Below are positions 26,311-38,602 of a stretch of DNA of 64,000 nt, in pieces. This DNA comes from Mesodorylaimus sp. YZB2_4 (taxonomy: Eukaryota > Nematoda > Enoplea > Dorylaimida > Dorylaimidae), in assembly GCA_030248295.1 (NCBI GenBank), contig JASANH010000371.1, forward strand, positions 186,001 to 250,000. Reading direction: 5' to 3'. The stretch's first letter is position 1. Each line of letters starts with the position of its first letter. The notes under the pieces were generated by a model, which ran no database searches, was not told where the DNA came from, and saw only the letters and a program-made list of their open reading frames with translations. A program made the translations under genes and the position numbers.

Positions 26311-28237
26311 GCCGATTTTATCAGAGACGGGTTGGAAAACCGACGGGAACTGGGGCAGGCATGGTCCGACCCTCAAAAATAATAACTATACCGTGGGACC
26401 ATAATAACAAGTCATATCATCATCAGCCTTCTTGTACAGCGTGAGCTGACATCAGACTAGCCAGCAGAGATGTGCGCTGTTGATGTCGGGGTGTAGCCTA
26501 CCTGCATTTACCTTAACCAAGCTCCATGAGTTCTTTGGCTTTTGCACAATACAGCATAAAAACTTGCTTTGTAGTTGCAACAATCCCGCGGAACACGCTA
26601 GCATCAACGCTTGCAGCAGGCTACTCATGAACCCCTGATCTATTCAGTCAAGAAGCGCTCACTATCAGTGCCAAAAGGTTCAGGATAAATGATCAGCCAA
26701 CGTTGCCTCGAACGTGTCAAAAACGTGTGAGTCGCATGAGTGCACATACAGTACACTGCAAAAATGGCGTGCTCAATCGAACCTAGTTTAGAAAACAGGT
26801 ACAATCAACTGCCAAGAGCAAACGCACTTGGTACTGGCCTCATCCATTGGGCGCACCCTTTCCTGGCAGGGATTCAAGGTCGTGCAAAAAGAAGTCTGGT
26901 TTACAACATACTGATCATGGGTATTGTCCTGCAGCAGGCAGGAGAGACGTCAGCTTGGCTTGCGGGATGCCCACTATGTGGGGCGCTCGATAGAAATGCT
27001 GATGAGCTGATGTGTCTAATCACACCGGTGACCTACTGGGCTGTGACCTAGTGAGCCAGGTAAGCTAGGTTCCAGTGCAAACGCCGTCTACACGCGGCCG
27101 CCGCAGCTGGCTATAACATCAGCCAGATGGGTGATGCTCTTAGCTAATGCAAATCGAGCACTGCTTAGTTTAGTCAATATCTCTACACAAGGCAAGATGA
27201 ATGGATGCAATGCAAGCAGCACACTCGCATGCAAGTACGTACGAGATGTGCGCGGACTGATCCTTGCCAAAGATCAACTTTAAAATTTAGCGGACATGCA
27301 AATATACTTTGTATTTATACCCGTCAGCAAGCATGCCTGCGTTCGGCACGTAGATAAAGCACTACCACAACAAGGCGCAGCCCATACTGACCCGGGAGCT
27401 GGCATTATATGCCATGCTAATGTTATCTCAGCTGTAAAGCTTGAGCTAGCTGAACCTGTAGATTGCACTCTACAGCACATGACAGGATGGCCATCATACC
27501 AGCCACGCCACCACTACGCTCATCTTACCTCGTCAGTGTCCATGTCATAAAATCCAATGCACCTCTTCAATCATGAATCCCGTCTTCTTGTCCGAGCGCA
27601 TCAAATCACAGTCCACTCATGACCAGAGCGGGTCACTCAAGGCTACTCGTTGTCCTCCTTAATTTTACATCGACGTTGATAAAGAGAGCAGATAGTTCGG
27701 TGGTGCCGTTACATTCTCCGACATGACCAAGGTGCCCAGCTCACTCGAATAGGTTTAAAGGGGACCATTTTTCATAACATTACAAGATACGCGTGAAGTT
27801 TTATTTTTAAAACTGCTTACGCTGATCGAAAAAAGCGCACGAGCGTGCCACCATAAGCCAGTTTATTCCAACAGTTGGCCAGCGTGTGCACAGGTTTGTT
27901 TATTTAGCTGCAATAAGGTTTTCGATCTGCATTCAACTATTTACCAACTTCTAAAAACATATTCGCACTAGTTGCTTCTGTTGACTAGATACGATTGATG
28001 CTCCTCGCCCATCCCCCTTTCTAGATCTCACCCTGAGCAGCTTACAAAACAGGTTTCTCTAAAAGACCAGCCTGCAAAACAAGGAACCAATTTCTGGCAT
28101 TTTTCAAACCTCTACTATGCTATAGGTCCACCGTCCCTGTGCTCCAGCATAGGCTCATAGATACCAAGCTATCACTCACATCAGAGTGCCGTGGCCCTGT
28201 ACTGTACGAGGACCCGTCAGACCGCCCTGCTCTCCCT
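26311..28237. other. No gene seen
   Basis: Open frames here are short and lack splice partners or recognisable protein sequence. Confidence 0.4.
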
Positions 28238-28400
28238 GGGCCCGGTTTTTCGAAAGCACTTATCTTTAAGTAGGGATTAACTTTCGGATAATCTGGCATT
28301 TAACGTTACTTTGAGATCTGTATCTCAAAAGAACTTAAAATTAAGGCTGACCATTAAAGTTAGCAGCTAAGGCCCGAAAAAAAAGGTAACTCCGAAGGTT
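28238..28400. mobile_element. MITE-like remnant
   Basis: Begins with GGGCCCGGTTTTTCGAAAG, whose reverse complement appears with two mismatches at 42158-42176. The interior is AT-rich with TTAA motifs. The matching end here is degenerate (AAGGCCCGAAAAAA near 28370). Both copies sit beside copies of the 0.75-kb repeat. Confidence 0.5.
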
Positions 28401-28693
28401 CCTTATCCACGATAAACCCTCATTATCGGGCTCTGTCACAGCTTTTGCCTGATCAGGTGCAAGCAATTTTTAATCTTCTCGCGGTCACGCACATGAAGGA
28501 GCGCCCTGGTCACACCATCGTGCCCGTGGCATTTACTTGGAAGTCGTTGGTGACCTTTTTTGGCTGTCTCTGAGGTGAGGAGGCTGCATGACCTCGTTTC
28601 TGTTCTTAATCTGATCATGCCTCAATGGTTTTACAGTTCAGTAGCGTGCTAGGCGTTGTTGGTGCTATCAAAGGCCGTCTGGCACCGAAGCCA

Positions 28694-29499
28694 GCATTCA
28701 GAAATGTGAAAAGTTGCAAAGTGAGCGTGTTCTTGGAGTTGATGAACTCAGGGATGAAAAGGATAATGAGGACAGTCGGACTGTGGTTACCAGCGACTCT
28801 GAGGGCACCGCTGCAAGGCTCGTGCTGGTACGCGCGTCAACCTTCCAAGCGGGGCCCGGTGGTTGAGCCAGGCCATCTGATTAGCTATATTTCTCCGCGG
28901 ATTGGAAAGCAGAGTCGTGCACATTTGTCGCGCAATCAAGCTATTAGGTTGAAAGCTTGCAAAACCAAGCGGATGAATAATGGGGAGTGTAACCGAGCCT
29001 GGCAGGCGTAAGAGGAAGGTTGCCGGGACGAAAGCTCCGACTGGTGCGGGCGAGTCTTGCGGCTGAAACATCGACCTGACGGGCTGTTTGTTCCCCAGCC
29101 AGGGTAGGGTTTCTATGACTCTCTCCCACTCGCCATGTCCTACCAGGAGGGGTTACGCTAGCCTCGTTTGCCTTGACCCCATAAGAGACCACCGATAGCT
29201 TGAAAATGTGCAAAAGTAGCTGAAGTACGTAGCTTATCGCCGTTTAACATATTTTTCGCAAGCACTATGTGAAAAAGGTTGATTTTGACGAAAAATCGTA
29301 ACGGCAATGGTGATCGTAATTCTGCAATGGAATACTGACTTGATCAAATGCACACTCATGTTGAACACTCGAATAAATTGAGTATGCACCAAATAATCAA
29401 CTGAAAAAAATGGATTCTCAGCTACTTTGCACACAGAAAAACATCGACCAGTGGCGAATTTCGATCAGCGATAAGTCAAGTTAGGTTTAATGTGGAACT
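28694..29499 (+). repeat. 0.75-kb dispersed repeat, copy 1
   Basis: Near-identical in direct orientation to 41286-42037. Both run from AAGTTGCAAAG to AGGTTTAATGTGGAACT. Copy 1 has small extra segments relative to copy 2 (for example near 29180, 29360 and 29400). Short frames inside (128 and 113 codons in the two copies) differ in start and end and look like by-products. Partial copies sit at about 47176-47315 (plus) and 50285-50400 (minus). Confidence 0.8.
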
Positions 29500-29504
29500 T
29501 TCCC

Positions 29505-29554
29505 GTTCATTTTCATGTTTTACCACATCACCAAACGCTTATGCGCACTCGAGG
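29505..29554 (-). repeat. Dispersed SINE-like tail motif, copy 3
   Basis: Reverse complement of the motif at 25849-25895, directly abutting the end of the 0.75-kb repeat. Confidence 0.75.
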
Positions 29555-30878
29555 GACAAGGAAAACATTTCACAGAAAATAACTCACCGGCCCGCGAGTC
29601 AAAAATTCACATATGCATGAAAGGAGACATCTCTGAAACCTTGTCCCTAACTCATTATCCCCATACAAATCATGACTGACGCGCTGTGCAAGTCCAGCAA
29701 AGCATGTCACGGCAACTGACCTCACACCTGATAGCACCCACAACAGAGATGAGCTCTCTCATAACCTGATCGAACACTAGCCCATCGATTTGACTCCAAT
29801 CGCAAGGGCTATGAAGCTTTGGCGGAGATATCGCTTTTGATTAGAGTATTTCGCAGTCTACGAAACGAAAATTCGGGCCATGCAGTATTGGCCCCACACT
29901 GTATCACTGCTTTTCCAAGTCAACGGAAACGCTTCGACTGTATTAGACGAATCAAGCAAGTATAAAAAGGGGCTACATGATAGACTACGATTGTGAGATT
30001 TGCCAGTGCGACTTTGAGTGACCCCAGGGAGATTAGAGCAAGTGCTTCGATCGTGTATATTGGACGGTGGAAAAGTGGGACGGATGAAAGGAATGGTTCA
30101 TGGCAGTTCGTCTGATAAAATAGAATCTTATTATGAAGAAATAAAATATATACTGTAGATTGGCTAAACGGCAGGTACCACATTTTAGTGCTCTTTGAAC
30201 AGTTTCCTCGTAGTAGCTGCCAGGCAACTGGAAAATAACACGAGTAGTTCCTAGCATGAAGATGCGCAGGTTCCATGACCTCGTCGTTTCTCGACTGTTG
30301 ATTCGCCAGGTTCAATGCAGCTGACGGCCTGGCGCCACGGCCCGACTGGCTGCCAGCAACCACAGAAAGATTGGAAAGACCATGGCTTGCACCTAAAGCG
30401 GGATTCAACGCCAGTTTGGGAGAAAAACTATGATTTCTCAGTAGCATGTATGGATGGTATGGTAGACATTATTTTCGGCCAAAAACAGCGCCAAAAATTT
30501 TAGCTGCCGATCCGCTGATCCAGCAGTCCGATATTGTATTTAGCTGATCGATTGATGCTGGGAGCGATGCTTTTTCAGATTAAATAATTGCTGTTGGGGG
30601 GGGGGGGTCCGCTGAAGTGGGCATCCAGTTTTATGGCGGGTCAAGGCAAAACGCGTTTTTGGTGGACATCCTGGTGGATGCCCCACTTCAAACACGATCA
30701 CGATTTTTAGACCAAATGAAACCAATGTGGGTTTTCCTAAAAAGCAGAGCACGTTTTTGGGCTTTCTGTCGCACTTCTTTGGTCAGAGATTTCAGATCAG
30801 TACAGAAAAGGAGCAGGCGAGATTTGCATCAGATTAGTTCACGAGTTCACGAGCTTTGTCACCTTTCGCTCCCACGGA
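29555..30878. other. No gene seen
   Basis: Downstream of the PTP gene's stop codon. Contains a G12 homopolymer near 30596-30607. Confidence 0.4.
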
Positions 30879-33800
30879 TCACATTTTCTTCGACGAGCTG
30901 GCGCGACGCACCGTTTCGTCCTTCTTCCCCACTTTCATCGACATCTTCGACATCCTGGACACCTTCCGCGGTTCCTTCTTCGACATCCTGAACACCTTCG
31001 GCGGCTCCTTCTTCGACATCCTGGACACCTTCCTCGGCTCCTTCGACGACACTTCGGACGCTTTCAGCTGACTGCGGGTTTTTGGGACATGCGTGGACCA
31101 TGCGGCATCCATGAATGACTCGGCATCGTCATCCTGGACGAACAGCAAGTCTCCAGCGATCTTCGGATCGAACAGCTTCTTGGTCGTGGCTTCGTCGTGT
31201 TTTTCGGCTCCGGCTGCAAGAAAGCTCGCGTGGCTAAACCCTTTTGATATTTCTAGCCATCAGCTTACCACGCGACTCCATGATCCAGTCGATCAGAGCC
31301 TTGATCAGGGTCACCATGGTGTGGATTTGCCGGACGATCTGCATGGGGTCCCCCAGAACACGCAGCGACATGGCTTCGCAGCGGTTCCTCATAACGTGCT
31401 TCAAGAAGCCGATCGGGCTGGTCCTTCCCGTCTCAAGGTAGGCCTGAACGCTGATGAATGTGGTCAGGGCAGACACCGAGCGCTGCAGACCAGCCGAGCA
31501 GTGGAAGGCCATTCCGGGCATGCCTTGCTCCAGTTGCTTCTTTTGCAGATCCAGCAGATGCATGATGCCCTTGAAGACATCGATCGGGTTGTCTGGCACA
31601 GTGTGGTCGGGCCAGTTCTTCAGGTGCGCCACATTCGGCTAAAACAATAATCATGTACAGAAGTGAACACCGAAGGCACTAATCGTAAGTCTGCCTCACG
31701 TACCGTGTAGACGTCTCCGATCTGCTTTCCATCAGCTCCGAACAGCTTCACGCTCAGCAGGTACGTGTCGCAGCCCTTCTGGTCGGGCAACACCGACATG
31801 GTCTTTACCTTGAAGTAGCGCTTGCCGCCTTGCTCCTTGATCTTTATGGTGGTGTTCTTTTTCAGCGACCAGTACGGATCGATCTTTTTCTTTTCCCCTT
31901 CCTTGAACATGCCCACGGCGACGATGGTGCCGATCTGAAAGCGAACCAAGAATGCAGGCTGAGGAGTCGAAACCTGAAATTCAAACCTGACCTTCCTCTC
32001 GAAGTAGGCCAACCATTGCAGGAAGAACTGGTCCGGCACAGGGGCTTGGCTGAGCAGGACGGGGTAGCCCAAGAAGTCCATCAGGACACTCATGTGGAGG
32101 GCGCGCTTCATAGGGTCGGCCGCATCGCTGATCTCGCACAAGTTGAACGTGTAGATGTACTGGGCGCCTCCAGCCGTGTAGCGAACGTCTATCATCGGGA
32201 TGGCGCCGCCCTTATTGATTTGCTCCTGTTCGTTGGCTTGGATCTCCTTGAACTTCTCATTGAGGTATTCCAGGGCGAGAGCTGGTACATCTGCGAGCAC
32301 GATCTGCAATGGTTGCGCCACCTCATCGTTCAGTTCGTCCCACGTCTTCTTTTCATCGCCACTGGTGATGGCGAGCATGGCTGGAGCGCCCCTGGGAACT
32401 TTCTCCACGCTTGGCTTCGGGGTGTCTGCTTTGATTGACTTCACGGCGCTGGTCTTAACCGTCTTGTCAGTCTTTTGTTTGGCGTCTTTTCCTTGGCGAC
32501 CTTTGCACTTCCACCAGATCAAGACAGAGATGGACGAAATCACGAGGAGAGCGATGAGGATTATGATGACGATGAGTTGCCACAGAGCTAAGAATGATTG
32601 GCTCCGTCAACTGATCTGCTCCAGTCAGACCCTAACTGTTTCACTTACCAATGATCGGTTTCTTCTCGCCTTCAGTTCCAGTTCCAGTTCCATTATTAGT
32701 TTTAGTTTGAGTTTCGGTTTCAGGTTTTGTTTCAGTATGCACATTCTGCGTTGTCCCTTCGCTTTCTAAAATACAAAGAGCGCAGCCTGCCAAAACAAAA
32801 GCAGAATAGAAATGATCACTTACCCGTGGCGCCTAGAAAGGAAATACCCAGTTACTGAGAGATCCACAGGAAAATGAGCGTATTAAGCACTTACTTGTCG
32901 TCGGGATCTCGACATCGACTGTGCCCTCGAATATCTCGCAGATGTCGTCTTCGGTCGGATTGATGGGGTCGCCGTAGCAGAGCACGTACTTGACCTTGTG
33001 CTTACCGCTCTCAGTCGTCACAAACGAACCGTCCTCGTTGAGCTGAAAAAGGTTGGTGATCGGGATCAGCATCTGAAATCCAGGCCCAACATTTACTGGT
33101 ATTTCCTTCCCGCTGGGCGTGATGGCGACGCCTTTGATGTAGAAGCATTTTCCAGGCTTCGGATTCAGCCAGCATTCGACCCTGGCCTTGCCGTCCCCCA
33201 ACGGCTCGACCTTGAACTCGAGGGTGCCACCTGAAAAAGAAACGTCAGAATTCTAGAAACTGTGTGGAAAAAAGAAAAGTACCGAAGAAGATGAGCTTGT
33301 TCTTGAGGAGAGTTTCAGCCGCAGTCGTGTCAGTGCCTTTGTTGGAGATGTTGCAGATCAGCTTGAAGACGTCGCTTTTCAAGAAGATCTCGTCGTCGAA
33401 GTCGAAGCCGTTTTGTCCGCAATTTTGGTCTTCGAAGTTGTACTTGGTTTTGGCCCCATCGGAGTCGAGCAGCCAGCACTTGAATGGGCGGTTCAGCAGT
33501 TTCGAACCAGGAGGACACATGACGAAGAACGTTTTCGCCGATTTGAAGACACGGAACGCGGCGTTGAACAGACGAACGATCTCGTTGTAGAAGATGTGTG
33601 GGATGGATTTACTGCCTGTAAAAAAACACTAGAACTAGCATAGCACCAATATGGAATAAAACTTACTGTCGCAGCCGCCAGTTTGTTCGGCCTTCGCCTT
33701 GTCGTAGTTGCCACTGGCCATCGACTCGCACAGCGTGGTGTCTTCATCATCGCAAATGAACTTGTTCCAGCCAAAGAGTATCGGGTGTTGAGTGCACCAT

Positions 33801-34868
33801 GGTTTTTCCATTTGGCCGCACCTTCGCCCATCCACCGACCTGATGCAGAATGTCCTGTTGCAGCCCGGGCGATTGGAGGCACCTGAAAAGCAGTCGTGAG
33901 TCGAAAAGACACAACGAAAAGTGCCGCTGCTTACACATCATGTAGAACAGGTCGAAGGCGGCCAGCGCCTCGCCGTCGCCGACTTTGTAGTTGTAGAGGC
34001 CGAGTTTGGTGTCGGCTTTGAGGTCCAAGACCAGCTGGCCCTTGCCGTCGTTGTCCAACGTGGTTGTGGCCACTTCGTTGCCGTTCGGGTCCAGGAGAAC
34101 AGCAGTCTCGCCAACTTTTCCACTGACTTCGTAGGCAACCTGGCCGCCTTCGTACGCCAGCGTCATCTCGTCGCCGAATTCATCCAGGAATCGCACAGCG
34201 TCTGAAAAAACGAATCAGCGTTGCTTGCAGAATAAGCTGCATTGCGACACGTAAAACTGAATTTCTTCTGTGAATATGCTCTTATATGCACGGTTTTCCT
34301 AAAGCGGGCATGTCCGTCGGCATCGGATGCATCTTTGGCGGGTGGTTATATATTTTATATGGGTGTTGGAACTACAGGTGGATACACATATCCCCGCGAT
34401 TATGTATCGAGCGAATATATTTTCCCAGCGAACATATTCCGCACGAAAATATTCCGTGGGAATATTTACTCCGCAAATATTCCGCGAGAATATATATTTC
34501 GTAGGCATACATATTCCGCGCGGGAACATTTATTCCGCACGAATATTTATCCCGTAAGATAATATTTCGCACACTTTTTCACTCAGCAATCCTACAATTG
34601 GTTTGGGTTTATGCTATTCTCCCGCTTAGCCTTGCCCCTGATGAGAGCAGAGAACACGCTTACCGGTGCACATCTTGATCGTGACCAGGAAGAGGACGAG
34701 GGGGAACAGATAGCGCACGGCTCGGCAGATCAGCGGTGGCTTCTTTCGTTGTGGCCTCGATTTGCGTTTTCGCATCGACCAGCCCGATTTGCACGACTTG
34801 TCCGTCCACTCCTTCTCGCGTTGATGCTTGCGAATGAAGTTGCTCGCCGAGTGAACTCGCGTCGCCAT
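30879..34868 (-). CDS. Divergent receptor-type protein tyrosine phosphatase
   Basis: Ten exons: 34664-34868, 33935-34201, 33667-33882, 33283-33615, 32895-33230, 32824-32832 (9-base microexon), 32649-32765, 31704-32587, 31269-31638, 30879-31213. All splice sites are GT-AG and the join is in frame: 1,023 residues. A basic N-terminus leads to a hydrophobic signal segment (YLFPLVLFLVTI, about 53-64). The extracellular part has a beta-sandwich-like first module, a cysteine-rich module, two more Cys-containing modules and a Thr/Glu-rich stalk. One membrane helix lies near 499-517 (QLIVIIIILIALLVI). The cytoplasmic PTP domain is very divergent but has the WPD loop (NWPDH, W798-D800) and signature HCSAGLQRS (Cys836, Arg842), so CX5R is intact. 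It should remove phosphate from phosphotyrosine, though low similarity leaves a pseudophosphatase possible. The tail carries basic Lys/Met/Ser repeats. The start lies 40 bases after a TTTTTAG acceptor. Confidence 0.88.
30939..31050 (-). repeat. 33-base tandem repeat coding the PTP tail
   Basis: About three and a half copies of a unit encoding KVSRMSKKEPP and variants, inside the last PTP exon. The repeat is in frame and keeps basic residues and serines, suggesting a membrane- or substrate-docking tail (inference). Confidence 0.75.
34382..34566. repeat. Degenerate tandem ATTCCG-type palindromic repeat
   Basis: About ten imperfect units of the type ATTCCGC-x-GAATAT, each partly self-complementary, inside the first PTP intron. 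Confidence 0.7.
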
Positions 34869-37800
34869 CCCCGCTCCGACTTCGATCACCACCGCCTTTT
34901 TTCAAACACTAAAAACTTCGAAGTAAAAAAAGTTTCACACGAGAATATCGCACAACCGTTTGGGTTGAAAATTCACAAGAGAATGAGGGCTGTACACTCT
35001 GAACGGGCGATCTGCCTCGCGATGACACTTTACAGCGCACGTTGTGGGCGTGGCGTGCTCTGATTGGTCGAATCCTCGGCGTGTGCATCGATGGACTGCC
35101 ATTGCACTGCACTGCACGAACTGTCTGTGCGACTTGGTATGAACTGATGTCTTGTTTCGAAATTTGCACAATACAGTCCAATGCTGTATTGTGTCTGACT
35201 GTAAGGGTGTGGCTATTCTAATTTGGTTGGCCCCCCTCTCTTTTTCGATCTGGTGACCCAGACGGCCTTGCCGGTGAGTCAGACACTTCCTTCCTGCCCG
35301 TCCCTGGTTAGCCACGCCTTGCGTGCTTATGATTGGATGCCTTGCCATTTTGATGTATCTGTGCGCCAGTGCCTTGTTGTTGTCTGTCGAGGTTTCGTCA
35401 GTCAGTCTGCATGGTGTGTCTGTCCCGTGCGGTTGTAGAATAAAAGGTCTCGTTGACTCGTTTACGTTTGCTATCGTACGGCACCTAGCTCGACTCGCTA
35501 GGTTGTCACATGACTTGCGCGAAAAAGAGCGAGAGAATCCGTAATCGAGAGGTTGCAACGTATACTCGAGTCCTTTCATGTGCTTCAAGACTCGTTTGAA
35601 TATGCTGTGGTTTTTTGAGGAAATTTGGCGCTTGCGAAATTAAAAAAGCCTCCTCCTTATTTGCTGGGCGTGGCCATCAATTGCTCGATTCGCGATTTAG
35701 CCTAGAATTTTGACGAATGTGCAGCTTGGCGCAACTTTCTTGCAGCGATGGGGCACAGCAAGATTCTGAACACAGGGATGCACTGCGAGCCTGGCGCTTT
35801 TGACCCGATGCATGGAATTCATGCTTATAAATATTGGTAGCCCTCTTTTGAAAATAAAGAAGAATCTGGTGATTCTTCTAAAGGATGAGTTTTAATAGCC
35901 TCCAGTGCAGACGTTCTCCCGATATCCTCGAATTCAGCAGTCAGCAAAAGCAGAATAGGACGTGTGCATATACGCGTGGACAAATTTCAGGCACTGTGTC
36001 CGCGCTAGCCTTTGCTGAATCTGCTTTTGGATGTTAGAGCACCCGCATCGTCTTTCTGTTACCTCGCGTCGGGGGATTCGATGGGGCAGGATAATCATCT
36101 TGTCCTGATAAATATTAGCTTGTGCAGAACAATAATTTTAACACTCTGGTACTTGGTTCGTGCAGCGCTCTGTGAACTTTGGGGCTCGAAGCTAAACCCA
36201 TGATTTTATGGGTTTGTGATCGGGTCCATGATAAAGCATTTAGAAGTCGTGAAACAAGCTCTTTAGGTTCCCTGAGCCATTCTGCTTTTCGAAAAAGTTG
36301 CACCAAAGAACCAGCGAATTTTGTACGTCTGGTCAGCCGAGGCCACCAAGCTAGATCTATAAAAGCTAAACGTTCTGGAGTCCCTGACATTTCTTAAATG
36401 CTAGACGGCTGAGCAGCTTGTGGGTGTATCATCAATGAATGAAGGCATAATCGCCCAGCTGTATTGCAAGATTCGTTTATCCTTGGCATTCAGAGCGAGT
36501 GGACGTCCGACCAGAATGTATTCGATGCCGAAGGGGAACTAACGGTTCAGTCCCTATTTATTGCCCATTCCATCATGTCTGAAGGCTTACTCGATGCGAA
36601 GTAAGGCGCCGTACTTGGAGGGGCATGCGAGACCCTGTTTCCTGAACAATCACTTCAGTACATTCAGCTTTACTCAGTATCTAATGAGTAGCACCTGGCG
36701 TGGCTGGTGACATGAATGAGGCTAGTGGTTATGGTCTACTTGTCAACCCTAAAACCGCGAGTACATGTGACCTGCCAAAAGCCAGGCAGAATCTTTTTTG
36801 ATCACATTCTGCAGCCTGGACCAGACTGGTCCGAAGTCACTCAAACCACATGTACTTACTTGCCCAGTTTCATTTCATGAATTTTTTGCTAATTTCACCT
36901 TTTTTCAGTCCTGACTCTTCACCCACGCACTGCACTTCATCGAGGACTGAGCGCATAAAATCGCGAGTGCAAATGGCATCCTTCTATGCACAGAATCTGT
37001 TCATATGCGTGCACACTGACTATGAAAAGGAGTGGTCATTCTTTTGTCGCTCGACAACCATGACTTTGGGACATGATCGCCGCCCTCCTTATTCTTCCAC
37101 TAAATCTGTCTCTGACGATGGCTTGAGAAGGTTGGACACTCGTTTGCTCATATCTGGGTGATAGTACCGATTGACGTCCAAAGTCAAAATCCTGTCAAAA
37201 TCGTGTGTTCTCAAAATTCTGTCGAAGTCAATATCAATGTCAAAAAATTTGCGGCCCCAGTCAAAATCAATGTCACTGTCAAAAATTTTTTGATGGCTTT
37301 GTCAAAGTCAAAGTCAAAGTCAAAAATCTTGCGAGCAGTAAAAATTTCTTGACATTAAAATTCATAAGCCAAGACCAAGAGTTTACGTAGTAAGGTTTTT
37401 CCTGCCAGTCTCTGTGCATCATTTCGAATCGCCCATTCTGGTCGTTTCAAAACATGCTGAGCCACTTCCTTCCAGTTCCTTACAGTTTCGCTGAATCTTT
37501 TTGAGGAGATAGAGTTCTGCTTTCTCCTGTGCCAATAAAAGCATCCAGATAAGGGGCCATTTTGTTTGCATACAAATTTTATGCAGGAATCTATTGCTCC
37601 GATGGCTCTTCCAGCGAAGCCTTACGTGAGGCCTCTGAGCCCTGCTCAGTGCTCAAAAACAGCAGACCTCGCAACAACTCTAGCCCTCTTGTGATGGCAT
37701 GAATGCCAAGGTTCATGGCCGAATCGGATCAAATCGGCCATCGTGTGAAATGACTGTAATTTCTCTTTTCCAATCACAAACGCGTTCCCATTTCTCAAAG

Positions 37801-38164
37801 GCTGCTTTTATGATGATCATTTTCATTATTGGGGTGCCATTCGGCACAAACTTCTCATCACGGACCTACTTTACAAACTCATAAACTAAAGTATGCAGAT
37901 CCATGCTGCCCATCAATGACACTACTGCCATAACTTTCAATTTTTTGTAATAGTTTTCCACCTAGAAACCTGAGTCATGCATGCTTTCTCTGCCCTCTAA
38001 AAAAGTTGAGAAGCTCACCTGCAAGAGTCTGATTATGAGCAAAAAAATGGCATCGGTACGAATACTGATCACATCACACTACAGAGTGGTCGAAGACAAA
38101 TCGCCCAATTGTCAGCTGTTTGCCTGCAGTATTATTGCAGACACCACGGCTTAGAGAACAAAGT
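34869..38164. other. PTP upstream region and gene-poor stretch
   Basis: The PTP promoter should lie in its first part. A splice-acceptor-like TTTTTAG (minus strand) ends at 34909, 40 bases before the PTP start codon. No other gene recognised. Confidence 0.4.
37175..37340. repeat. (GTCAAA)n-type hexamer cluster, copy 1
   Basis: Degenerate AAAGTCAAAATC / GTCAAAGTCAAAGTCAAA repeats. A second cluster in the same orientation is at about 40190-40320. Confidence 0.7.
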
Positions 38165-38211
38165 ACCATCCGAAACTTTAGATCGGAACCCAGTCAGAAG
38201 TTTCGGATGGT
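38165..38211. repeat. Perfect inverted repeat, 14-base arms
   Basis: ACCATCCGAAACTT at 38165-38178 and its exact complement at 38198-38211, separated by 19 bases. It lies in a repeat-rich stretch and would fold into a stable hairpin. Confidence 0.8.
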
Positions 38212-38560
38212 TATTCTTTGGGTTACACAGAATCTCGAGATTTTGTGCTGTTCCTGCCAGAGAATTGTTCTAAAATAAGTCTCCCTGTCCCATTAGAACA
38301 CAGAATCGTTCTCGCTTAAGAATTGTTCTCGGAGCGGGGACTAGGGTCTATTCTCGTGAGAATTGTTTTTGGTCAACTTTCGCGAAAATACAGTAAAGGG
38401 CAGGTCGCACTAGAACTCAGATTTGTTGTCTACCTCAAGTGCGACCGCAAGAAATAAACGAAAAGTAGGTTCCGAATTATTCTCAACCCTTGTGCGACCG
38501 CGGCCGGCACGGCGCAAGTGAGGATGGCGGAACTGGGTGATGGCGCAGTTGGGAAATGGC

Positions 38561-38602
38561 GTTCATGTTCATGTTTTACCACATCACCAAACGCTTATGC
38601 AC
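38561..38602 (-). repeat. Dispersed SINE-like tail motif, copy 4
   Basis: Same motif as at 25849-25895, reverse orientation. It ends in repeated GTTCATGTTCATG. Confidence 0.75.

Noticed and set aside
28625-29011. 128-codon frame in the 0.75-kb repeat
   Set aside because: The copy at 41 kb has different frame ends and no conserved domain, so the frame is probably incidental.
31974-31991. 18-base GT...AG segment inside the PTP domain exon
   Set aside because: Too short for an intron and in frame; the reading frame runs straight through it.
34935-35588. 217-codon minus-strand open frame upstream of PTP
   Set aside because: No recognisable protein sequence, no splice partners, composition unlike nearby genes, and it overlaps the likely PTP promoter and several plus-strand frames.
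36850-37161. 103-codon plus-strand frame
   Set aside because: No coding character or homology visible.
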